Below, piece by piece: positions 49,531-61,231 of a DNA stretch of 64,000 nucleotides. The notes beneath the pieces were generated by a model, which was given only the letters and a program-made list of their open reading frames with translations, did not search any database and was not told the DNA's origin. The DNA is from Melanocharis versteri. Its lineage: Eukaryota; Chordata; Aves; Passeriformes; Melanocharitidae. Positions within the stretch are counted from its first letter, which is position 1. Each line of letters opens with the position of its first letter. A program made the position numbers and the translations under genes. The stretch is from assembly GCA_013397845.1 (NCBI GenBank), contig VZTG01007788.1, positions 1 through 64,000 of the forward strand, read 5' to 3'.

Positions 49531-52500
49531 CCTAAGTTCACTTTGTGTTTAGAGAGCAAAATGATGCCTCAGGTTGCACCTCTAAATCAAGCACAATGCA
49601 GTAACTAAGTGAAAGGCATTTTTCTATTGTTAAAATTAGTTTAGGACTATACTAAAATGATCAGAACTAAATGTGAAGCACTAATTTTTGCTGCCGTCCT
49701 GATGACAGCCACATCTCAGGACAGAAGAGGAAAAGGCAAAGACTCGTCATTTCTCACAAGACACAAACAGGAAAATAAAACAAAAACTCAAGTGACTGAA
49801 GAAAACAATCTTCAGTTTGTAAACCTCATTGGTGTCTCAGCTGGGAATGAATAAATTCACACTCATTCACTCAGCCTCAAAATAAAGGCCAAATTTAAAA
49901 ATCCGGCCTAGTTTCCAGTTTCTGTCGAGGCCTTGCGAAAAGTAAACTTCTTTTTAAAAGCCAATCATCAGCTCTTCTGAGAAGCTGACTTTCTAAAAAT
50001 TGCTAAATAAGAAAGAGGACCTGGTTTTGCTGCTGAGGCTGATCGGGTACACCCCAGCTCACCAATGGCAAAAGCTCCACACACGTCCTTTCTGATGAAA
50101 CCCAGCTGCTGGAAGGAGAAACCAGCACACATCTGCCCCAAAGTGATCCCCAGCAATCCCCCAGGAAATGCACAAACCCCTGGGAAGCTCCTACCCCAGT
50201 GAGGGGATGGAACCTCGCCTGCCAAGCACCCAAAGGCACTGCTGAAGGCACGGGCAACCTCTCACGCTCTGATTATGAATCCAAGAATGTGAAATGAAGC
50301 AACAACGCAACTGAAACGCGCAGACAATCAAAGCTGCTTCTGTCCTTTAATCAACCCCTCCAAAGTAGGTCTAACGGGAACGAAGGATTATTTTCCCTTG
50401 AAGTGTGGCTCCAGTCCCCGTCCTTCAGAGCAGCTGACATTGTGCTCCCCCGAGAATGTGGGAATGCTTCCGTGTGCTTGTGATCCCACTCTTTGGGCTG
50501 GCTGAGAGCAGCACTTGAAATCACCGAGAAAAATCACATTAATCAAAATTAGCAACAGAAGCTGATTATTTTAGTCTTCTTCAGAAATGACCTGACCAGC
50601 AGAAAACCTAGCTTCATGTTCTTCTTTTATCTAGAAGAATTTCCTTGTGTCTTTGAGGAGTGTTAAATGGTTCTGTGATGACACCTCTCTCTCCCTGCTG
50701 TTTTGCTTTCCAGCCAGAGAAAATTTAAGAGAACTTGATTCCCATGAAGCTTTTCAAACACTGATTTGGAGACAGAGCTGAAATTCTAAATTTTAAAATG
50801 AAGGGCAGACTTTCTCTTCAGTCAAAGTAGTTATATTATCCATCTGAATCAATACAATAGCATTATTTGCACATCTCCTAAATTCTGTTCCTGTTTATAG
50901 AACTGCGTATCTGTGGCAAATTCAGCAGAAATTGCTTGGCTTAATTTCTAGCTGCAAGAAAAACAAACGCAGACACAGCAGGAGGCAAGGAGGGAAGAGC
51001 TGCGATAAAATAGGCTGAAGACTTGCAAAGTACTCAGGATATCTGAGGAAGAACAGTTAAGCAGTATGATGTGACCTGTTATAATAGCTGGAAAAAATAG
51101 GTTTGGAAGCCTGCTATTTGACTTAGCTCTAAAATGCAATGGTGAGAGCAGAAGTTATACACCATTTATGAAAACCTCAGAGTGAAATATTGCTGCTCTT
51201 CATACATAGTCCATGAAACAAAGCTCACTAGAACCTGGATATGAAAAATTCTGGGTGGAGGGCTCTGGTATTCCACAAAGAAAACACAATACATTGCTAA
51301 AACTGGAATGAAATCATTTGAAATTTTGATTCAGATGCTCATCATCTCATTTGATTCCCAGCCCTGTCATTTCAAGTTGATGCTACCCCAGATATTTTGT
51401 AAGGAGGCCACTTTATCTACATCTACACAGTATCTACATCTATTAAAGTCGGTTTTAGTTAAGAACAGCCTTTACAAGTATTTTGCCTCATTTTCTCTCC
51501 TGCAATACCACACACATTTGTGATACCAAGTTCTGAGATCCTCCCCACTACCTCGGACAAGCCTTTTCAGCCAATCTCTGTGGGTTTTGCTCACATAGTG
51601 AACATACTATTTCCTCATCCTATTTCCCTTTTAAAGACCAAGAATTAGAAAAAGAAATAAGTGAGAATTAGGTTAGGAGGAAAAAGAAAGAAAAGCAATG
51701 TACGCATGGGAGAAATAAGAAGCAGCAGCAGGAAAAAAAAAAAGGATGAAATTAAAACACAGGAAAGGAAAATGTTGGACATGACATATTAAGTCTTGGC
51801 CTCATTTACCATGACTTTGCATTTCTATTAAATACCATGGAGACATGAATATATATTGAACAGCATAATCTTTTAATTACCTGATGAATGTGTTTCTGCT
51901 ATTTACACTTATGAAAAAAAAAGAGAAAATTGTAATGCAGTTGTTAATCAGTTGCTTAACTTTATGGAGTAACATAATTTTAAAAGAATTGTATCTTAAT
52001 TATTTTAATTTTTATTCAAACAAGTACTTTCTAGTTTAACTCTGCAAAACTCCAACAATATGTATTTATCTTTGTTCCACCACATAATTTTAAAGAAAAT
52101 TATATGAAAGACAAGAAATCAAATTGCACTTGAGGAACCATGTAAGACGTTAATTGACCTAAGACACATCACTTTTCAAAGAACTTATGTTTTTCCTACA
52201 CTTGGCAGATAACATTTTTACAGTGGAAACAAAACTTTCAAGCAGTTAGCAAACTTTCACACTGTAGTCTGAGTGTCAAAAGCTGAAGTGAAATTCAATA
52301 AAGGAGGTTAAACCACATTTTTGTAACCACCTAAACTGCTGGGAAAAACTTGTTGGGTAAGTCAAACCTAAGAAATATTTTTTTTTGTATAGTTCTTAAT
52401 GGTAATAATAGACATAATGGAAACATCAAAAAGATTCTCTTAAACTGGAGAGAATCTCAAAAAAAGTTCTATTTTACTTCCAGAGCCAACAAACTGCTAA

Positions 52501-54512
52501 AATAACACAATGAGAGATGTTGAGACTACCAATAGCAGCCTTAGAACACAGAAACATCGAATGATGAATGAATTTTTTAATCCGTCTGTGCACTAGAACA
52601 AACACGACGTGGTCCCGGGGAGCCTGACTGCCTGTGCCCAGCACAGGCTCTGGAAGTGACCACACCTGGCTGCCACCACCACCCTTCACTGATCAGCAAC
52701 ACAAGGTGAGGAGCTTTGAGACAGCATCACATCCTGGCCATCGAGTCCCTGCTCCTGACAAGCCCAACCCTCCCCTGCCACGCACACCTCCTCGTTTAGC
52801 CAGGTTTGTCAGTACAACCAGCATGTGGCATGTCTTCTATTAGCAATCAAGTCTTACAATCCCTATTGACAAGACGGACAACAATCCGCTCTCGTAAAAG
52901 ATTCATGACACAACTTTGCACTCTCTACTGCTCGCTTTCTCATAAAACCAGTGCAAATCCCATCAAAAATTTAGCAGAACCCCTGCCTCATCTGTTTAGG
53001 CCTGAAGCTAGTTGCAGGGACAACTCATTAGGGACAAGCTCATTAAAACCAGCCCTGGAGCAAAAGCAGTTTGCAAGTCTCCTCATTTTTATTCACTTTC
53101 ACCTAGCCATTACAGCTCCTTGTGCTTCCCAGATGCAGAGCTTCTAATGATTTGGTACAATAAGCAAGGCTGTTTCCAAACTCACGCTACACCCAGGGTT
53201 CCACAAATGCACTTCCTTCTGTACTCCAAAGCTAAGAGAGTTCTGTTCATTTGTAGGGCTTAGATGGTTCTGTATGGGAAGGCAGCATCAGAAAACCCAG
53301 AGGATTCTCTTCTGAGTGCATTAGCAAAAGGAACTGTGAGTAACTATCAAACACACACTAAAATCCAAAGAGAAATTGAGAAGTTCAGAACTAACAATAA
53401 CAGACACACATACCCAAGGATTCACACACGTGAGAGTGCATTTGGTATTTCATGTGGTGTTTTTAGCACTTTTTAGTAGCTAAGATAGGCAAGAACAATT
53501 TTTTTTTTTTTTAAATGGGAAAAAGGGGGAGGGGGAAAAAAGAAAAAACAGAAAATATTTCCTTTCTCCTTAATAATAAATATTGTTTCGATAAAGTCAT
53601 GAGGTTGAGTGTTGTTTACCTTTTGTGCCCTTTGCAAAAGTTATTTTTGCCATGAGCACCAGCTGGGAAACCTCGCTAATATCTTCTGAATTAGATGCCT
53701 AAATTTAGGTATGGTAATAAGCATCCCAGTTAGAAATACAACAGAATTTGAAAATCACAGTTATGCACAGTTCCGAAGATTGGTGATCCTGGGGTGATGG
53801 CAAGAGCTTCCTTACTTCTGTCACTACAAAGGGAACTGCAAAGGTCTGCCAAGAGTGGATTTCCACCCCTCGAGAGCTGTGATGACAAAAGCTGGTGAGT
53901 CCTGCACAGGGATCTGGTGGCCAAGTTGTGCACAGGAGAAGGGAAACTCATGGAGATACAGCCTCGAATGCCACTTGCTAAAAATGGTCTTAAAAGAGCT
54001 TAATTCTAGCAAAAGCTGCTGCCACGTGCGTGGTACAACTGTTCAGACACAGATACATGCCCAGAAAATGCATTAGGCTTCTGAGGAGTGTCTGCCTGAA
54101 TTTGGGGGAGCAAAGAACTGCCTGCACAACAAGTGTGTTCCAACAATTCTACAGATCGTTCTGAAAACCAACCAATTCTACTTGTCCAGCTAAGCAGAAA
54201 AGCCAAGAATGTAACCAACAGTCCGAGGGAAACAGCCCCTCATTCCACTGCAATCCCAGACGAGTGGTTTTAATTTACATTTTTGCAAGCGTGCTAATAT
54301 TCAATCATGTCTTTCCACCTTGCCTGCACTTTATGCACAGCACTTCAAACAGGATACTTTCTTATTCTTGTCAAGTTCATTCTCTTCTCAGCTTATGACG
54401 GTGTGTAACAATCTCATCGACAGTCTTCAGCCCATCACCCAAGGCAACACGTCATCAAGGCCTACAGCATTTTTCAAAGTCATAATAAAAAGAAAATGGA
54501 TTATTTTGCTTT

Positions 54513-54548
54513 CCTTACTTCTGCAAAACTCCTTACTTCTGTACAACT
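54513..54548. repeat. 18-bp tandem duplication
   Basis: ccttacttctgcaaaact is followed directly by ccttacttctgtacaact, 16 of 18 identical. Confidence 0.8.
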
Positions 54549-56274
54549 ATGCAGCCAGAGTCACAAGTATTTACTTAATGTGGATGAATTAATTATTTGG
54601 AAGATCACAGGCCAAAACTGTCAAAGACTATAAAGTCTGACGCCCAATTTTTCCTAACAAAAAGATTACTGCCAGGAAAACTGTTGCACCGATATAATTA
54701 CTCTGCACAGTGTCAACTGCCGTGAGCACACAGCACCTCAAGCAACACAGGTGAATTGATGGGGTGTGAAGTTTGTTTCTTGCAGAGGCCATCGCTGCTC
54801 AATACACAGCATCAACACAATCCCTGGCACAGACCAACAGCCCTGCACACAGCCCTCAGCTCTAAGTTAAGCAAATCAGCCTCACTTTGCACCAAAATGG
54901 AGTGGGACCATTTCCTGGGTAATTGAAGGAGCAGCTTAGAAACCAGGAAAGCACAGTTCCCCTTTTTGATTGCTTTTTTAGAGAAAAAGTGGCTGTTTCC
55001 CCATTCACCAGTCTGCAGTGGGGGCTGCAATTCCTTTACTGCTTGAGTAAGAGGCACCCACACATTAAAATAAAGTCTTAGTTAGAAACATTATTAACCA
55101 TCTTTTGTACTGTTTCCTCTGCTTCCCTGTGCAAAGGATGAAAGCTGCAACACGGTTAACGCAAACCAAGTAATGAAATCAACTTTTCTGAAAAATGAGA
55201 ACTTAGGGAGCAAGCTACTTAAAATTAAAATGTATAACAAGCTTTTCAAAAAAACAAAACAAAACCAAAAAACCCACCACTTTATCTAATCCACTGCACA
55301 AGTTTTCAGTATTTTTAAAACGTTAAAAAGGCCATGCTTATTTTTCTATTATTCTGTTGTGTCTCCATTAAAAAAGTACCTGAAGGCTGAGAACCTACAT
55401 GTCTCATAAAACCTACTGCAGATATGGAAACTTCATAAGACATGAATTTGTAAAGAAGACAATGGCAATTCAAATGCATTTACAGTGAGAATAACAATGT
55501 TACTTTTGTCCTTTAAAAACCAATAAAATTTATCAAAAAAGCAGCTTAGCAACACAACTGAAATTCAAATGCTTTGAAATATAAATAAATATACACTTAA
55601 TAACACTAGCTTTTTGATTCTTGGACAAATATTGTAAAACTTTATTTAATCTAACAGCTTTTCAAAGGCACCTTAGATATAATTCTGCTTTTAAATTCAA
55701 CTATAAAGTGTGAGAGGAGTGGAATACAACTCCTTACCACATTAGCTCTACTTTTTTTCTAAACTATTTTCTTAGAAAAACAAGTGATTTCTCAGCTTCC
55801 AAGTAAACCATAAAATATAAGGAACTTGAACGTAGAGCACTTAGAAAGGATGTGAATGCATCATATATGTCACTTACTGTGTGGGGAGAAATCTGAAAAC
55901 AAATAGCTCCAAACAGGTTTCATTACTGCAATACTGAGTGTTAATAGCATAATATCAATAAAACTGAAAGATGCAAATAGGTAATTTGGATTAAGCATTT
56001 GGATTACTTGTCATTAGTTATTAAGCCTTGCTCCAAATGAACTTGCTCTAAGGCACTAGCATATTTACAAATACTGTGACTTCTTTTCCTGACAGAAGTG
56101 AAAACACACCAATGCCATTAGAGACGAATTTAGTGTGGGTCCTCTAAGCAAAAAAATGCAATGACTTCATTGAGCTTCATTACTAACACAACTTTCCCTC
56201 ATAAAAAATTCCAAACAAACAGGTGTTTCACACTAGGTCTACTTCTAAAATTGCTTTCTTTTTATTCCCAGGGC

Positions 56275-56450
56275 TACATCAAGAGCTGAGGGAGAATTCA
56301 TGCAGTATAGATCAGTCAGGCATTGACAGCACATCACACTTTGACAAGCTGCTTGGCTCTGTTTAAAGTCTAAGTTAGGCCTTGGCCCATCAAGGCCACG
56401 GCTATTGAATTATTGACAGCCTCTCACTGTGGCGCAAAGGGAAAGAGTGC
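56275..56450. promoter_or_regulatory. Candidate conserved element with paired TTGACAGC motifs
   Basis: ATTGACAGC at 56322-56330 and again at 56412-56420 provide two TGACAG cores, the recognition sequence of MEIS/TGIF TALE homeodomain factors, 90 bp apart. They lie in mixed-composition DNA also containing GAATTATTGAC and GGCCTTGGCCCATCAAGGCC. It looks like an enhancer core, but this is motif inspection only. Confidence 0.27.
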
Positions 56451-57275
56451 TACAGCCTCAGCTCAGTAAAGATGAAATGGAAACCCTCTCTGAAGCTTAC
56501 TTTAGCACGTTAAAGGAGTTTTAATGGTCTTGTTTAAAATTCAGTGAGAGAATACATTACACTGATTATATTTTCACCAGCTAAACAAAAAGTTTGGGAT
56601 GCTGTGGAGATTATAAATGAAAGGAAAACTACACAAAGTATAAACTTGATCTATACCAAGAAGCTGACTAACATTCCAAACTCACATCAAATCGTTCAGC
56701 TTTGCATGCCTGACAGTTTTCACCATTCTTTGCTGCTATACCTGGTGCAATCAAGGGTTGCCAATAATGTGGAGGTTCACCATCATCCCAAAACACAGGC
56801 TGGCTTTTCTAATAGCTCCTTTCTGCTGGTGCCATTAAATCTACACTAGCCAGTCCATGATTATAGCTCACCAACCCCAAGAGTTCTCTCTCTTTTCCTT
56901 TCTGGTTACCAGAAGTGCACTGAGGGGTGTCAGTAAGGAACTGGCCACCCAAAGTCTGGTTGGTTTGTTTTTCCAGCAGAACTCTTCTACAGGGTAAACC
57001 ACCATGCCTCCACAACTAGCTGATTAATATTAACAATCCTCATATTCTTACATAATTTCTTTTCTTCTTCAAATTTATACCTGCCAAGCTTTACTTGCAT
57101 TTTAATAGCTGATGTCAGACAAGCAACAAGCAGAAAGTTCCATCTCAGGACTATAATTTTAAATACAATGAGACTCACATCAACTGTCGCACAGACACGT
57201 GGAAAATTATTCCACATGGACTTCTAAAGTGCATCCTAAAAGCTTCAAAGAATGAGGACTTTTTTTAAAGAATTT

Positions 57276-57334
57276 AAAATGATGCTCAGGGAGGGGGGAA
57301 GCGGGGAGTGTTAAGCAATTTGTCTAATGTGACC
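57276..57334 (+). mobile_element. Possible MIR SINE remnant
   Basis: AAAATGATGCTCAGGGAGG and GTTAAGCAATTTGTCTAATGTGACC resemble the MIR segments GATGAGGAAACTGAGGCTCAGAGAGG and GTTAAGCAACTTGTCCAAGGTCAC, separated by a G-rich insertion. Divergence is high. Confidence 0.35.
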
Positions 57335-58764
57335 CTATACTCATTTCTCCAACATCACTTCCAATATGCTGCCTCCTGTCAAATCGACAAAGAGAGCCAA
57401 ACAGCACATCTAAATTTGTGTTCATTTGCCTTCTGCAGGATTATCTTTGCCACGTCAAGCATTATAAGTAAATCAAAGATGCTTCTCAGGGGCTGTAAGA
57501 GTGGGGCTAATCTCCAGACAAATATTTAGAAGGCAGCTTAGCCTGTTCTGGCTTTAATCATTTCCAACTGATTTGACTTATTCTAATTACAGCCTTTATG
57601 TTATAAAAGCCATTTTTATGTTGCTGAAGAGCAGTTTCACTGCAAATACATGAAATTTTGCTGAGTTTCTGTTCCCATGTTGATTATGGAAATGGTACTC
57701 TACAGCTTTCCTCTAATTAGAAAAAACACACTTCACACAGCATCAACAATTTTTAACATTAATAACAGAGTGACAGTGTCCTTTTGTGTGTCTTTAAATA
57801 ACTTCACAAAATATGACACCACAAAGCCACCGTATCCCACTTGGGTATCATACCAGGAGCAATTTTCACATTTTTGCATATTATATTTATTCATACACAG
57901 AACAGCATCTTTGAAGAAGCTGTTTAGTAATTTAACCTAACAGAATAAGATAATTAAACTTCTGGATGGTCTGTGTTGAGGTGCTTTCCAAACCCATGAA
58001 CTTGAAAAATTCAAACACTCATGCACAAAGCAAATGATACATCTCCTTTGACAAATCACACACCATGGCTACCTATTACTTTTAGTATTTCCTTGCCTTC
58101 CTATATTCCCCATAATGAACAGACAGCTGAGATAATGCAGTTCTGCTTTGCATCAACTCACAGACACTTCTGGCTGTTTAATGGAAATTAACTGCAACCC
58201 AAATGCTGGGAACAGCAGAAATCAAGGCAGAAGAGTCACGGAACACACAGCATAAGTCCATTCCAGATTCTATACATTATTAAGCAATGCTTCCCCAGAA
58301 CAGGAAAGACCTTTTCATTTACTGTCAAAGCTGAGCCCAGAAAAAGCAGTTATGATGAAATATAAATAAGGCATGTGATAATACAGATTATTTCTGCCAT
58401 GACTTTATGCAACAGACAACTCTGAACACTGCAAACTTCCTATCTCTGTGCAGAAAGAATCAACAATATATCATGATACGATGAGAAAAACAAAAAGGGG
58501 ATTGAAGGACTAAAAGCTGGTATGATTTTATTAGGTATAGAAAAGATGCTTTAGGAGTCAAAACTGAAGGAAAAGGCAACTCTGAAGTCTCCACATTGGA
58601 GATATATATGCTTAAAAATATGCACACATCACTTTCAATACCGAGAGTGGTCAAATGAAACTGCTGTGGGATAAAACAGAACACCAGGCAGAACTGAGTT
58701 CCAGACAGCATTTACAGCATGACCTCTTCATGAAATAACAGGTAGCACTATCACACAGCTTTGC

Positions 58765-58892
58765 ACAGTGCTGTGACAACAGTGTCTCCAAGTTCCTTTC
58801 ATTTCTCTGAAAAATCTAGTCTTGCTGACACAATCCTGTGAGGTGTCAACAAAAAGCATTTATATATCCCCATTTGCTAGAATGGAGGGCAT
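58765..58892 (+). mobile_element. Possible MIR SINE remnant
   Basis: CACAATCCTGTGAGGTG followed by TATATATCCCCATTTGCTAGAATGGAGG resembles the MIR core CACAACAACCCTATGAGGTAGGTA and TTATTATCCCCATTTTACAGATGAGG. GCACAGTGCTGTG upstream could be the GCACTGTGC block. It is strongly diverged. Confidence 0.45.
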
Positions 58893-61114
58893 CAATTACT
58901 CAGGCATCAATTTTGACTGCTTTATTATTCTGGAGACTTGTTCCATAATAGCTTGTTATCCTTTTTGTAAAAATTAAAACTGTACTATTAATAACTCCTT
59001 GACAAGACTTCAGATCTCAATTACATTAATAATAAATTCTTGGCTTTATATGCGAGTTCCTCATTGTTTTCATCCATAACTAGACTTTGTAAAATTGGCA
59101 AAGAAACTGGAAAGAAAGCAAAATTATATGATATTCCTCAAAAAGAACTTTCTAGCCTCCTACTCTGCTCAGCTTGCAGATGTCCCGAGATGCACAAGTA
59201 TTCTGTACATTCAGTAACCCCTCCTGGTTTTATCTGAAGTTTTGGAACGTTGGAAGAACCTGGTGAAAAGCCCTCAGCGAAGCAGCCGGGAGCAGAGGGC
59301 TCTCTGTTGTTGTGTCTCTGCAGTGGATCCTGGGTTTATGATTCAGAACGAGCAGACAGAGTGGTGGATTCCAGCACAGTGATGGAATGAGCTGTTTGTG
59401 TTCCAGATACTCCTGAGCCACACAACCTCCTGTGGGTGTTCCCCCAAGCCCCCTGAGAGTCTCTCTTTTCCAGACTGAGTGTCAGCCAGGTATCAGGAGC
59501 ACTGGGGATGGCAGACAGCCAAGAGTCTCTTCCTAACACACTGCATAGATCCAATAAAAGGGTTTGTTCCTTTTTTCTGAACAGCACATCCTCACTTCAT
59601 TGCCCATTTTAACACTTATACAACATATTACATCGGTAATCCTGTAGGTCTAGGGTGGAAACATTGAGGAACAGAAAATTATAAACAAGACTACTCCTTT
59701 ACTTGAAATATCCTCCACTGGGCACGTGTTACACCAGTTCTGCAAAGACTGTACTGGGTTTGTTTGCAAACCAAATTTATTTTGGTTTAGATCAACACAT
59801 TTCTCATGGGGCTGCGTATTCAAGACATTTCTATCAAACCCATCACAGAAGCAAAAACTCTATCAGTCTTACAGCAGTCCAAATTATACCCCCAAAGTCC
59901 TGCCATCTTTCATTAACCTTCAAAGGATGAGGCAGAATAATCTTTGTCTGTAGCTTTCTCACTTGAATCTCGAAAAGTTACCACAACCTAAATAATGACC
60001 ATAAAAGGATCTCAGGAAAGGACCAAAACTGATGCAAATGGAAGCAAACCAAAACCTTTTACTGCTCTACAGAAAGAAGCATATCCAATATTAGAATCAG
60101 TGAAACCAAGCCACTCTTCCAAGGTGTTAAAGACAAGCCAATAAGCATTTCAGAGGTGATTATCTTCCACTTGGATATCCCAGTACAGTCTGGTGTTTTC
60201 TATTGCTGTCAGGAAATAGACTCACTGCTGTGAGGAAATTGAGGTTTTGGTGTGTCTGGGAAGAGAATTATTAGCATAGCCATGCTGATTGTACAAAATT
60301 TTCGGGTTTTTAAACCAGTTCTTCCTAAGGTAATGGCTCCTTAACAACACAGTGTGTTTGGGACTTTTTACTTTAGTAAATGTTTTCCCCCTCTTTCTAC
60401 AACACTGAAGAGCCAACATGTCGTGTCTGTCTGTCAGGGAAAAGGTAAAACTCGATTATCAGACAGGACAAGTTTGTTATTAGTGAACCCTGGGTCTTAC
60501 ATATTTGGAAAAAGTTATAAAAGCATTCAGATGCTTTTACAGAAATAACTTTGCAAGGAGCAGAGGCGCTGAAGTTGACAAACAGTTACACATTTTAAAA
60601 GAAAAAAACTTCCAGATATAGTACAGATATTCCATCTTATAGTTTACCTCAACATCTCTCTGCAGAGGATTAAGACAGTATCTTTGTAAAAGGCACATTA
60701 TCTCTCATCTACTTATTACTTGGCCTTTGCTCCTGAGGAAGAAGCTTTGACCAAAGGACAAAATAAATGCTCTAAAATATTGGCAATGGGGTTTCGAGAA
60801 TTTTTCATCAAAGAACTACATACCAGCAAAAAAAAAAAAAAGCACCATAAACTCTACGCAGTTTTTAAACTAAACCATAAAATTCAAATTATAAAATATC
60901 CTTGACACTCTATAGAAGCTTTTCATGAACCTGAAGTTCTTGAAGTCAGTCATCAAAATAACTTCTGTCTTAGACTGTCAATATTGCTTCCTGGTATAGG
61001 ATTTTGTTTTGGTTTTGTACATACCAACTTCTGTAAGCTGATCACAGATAATTTCAGGAACAAAAAGAAAGAATTAAATAATGTACCAAATTCTGCATCC
61101 TGACATGTGTAAAC
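58893..61114 (-). other. RBFOX1: RBFOX1 upstream intron, segment 10
   Basis: AT-rich intron with no recognised exon, RNA gene or interspersed repeat. A somewhat GC-richer patch lies at 59240-59530. A 14-nt A run occurs near 60828. Confidence 0.55.
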
Positions 61115-61231
61115 AAAAACAAAAAAATCCAACCAAAAAAAAAACACCCCAAAACACAAAAAACCCTCAAACAAACAAACCTAAAAAAACAAACAAAACC
61201 CTCCCCCCAAAAAAAAACACAGGAAAAAAAA
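61115..61231. repeat. A/C-rich low-complexity tract
   Basis: About 115 bp of AAAC, AAAAC, CCCC and A-run blocks on the plus strand, like the tract at 49376. On the RBFOX1-sense strand it is T/G-rich. Open frames across it are artefacts. Confidence 0.88.

Larger units (their letters stand above)
49531..58764 (-). other. RBFOX1: RBFOX1 upstream intron, segment 9
   Basis: About 9.2 kb of AT-rich intron. It contains an 18-bp tandem duplication at 54513-54548, a T-run near 53500, a possible second MIR remnant near 57276-57334 and a candidate conserved element at 56275-56450. No coding exon was recognised. Confidence 0.6.

Noticed and set aside
49247..49559. Hydrophobic Phe/Val/Leu-rich frames on minus that look like membrane segments
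   Set aside because: Caused by the T/G-rich complement of an A/C low-complexity tract.
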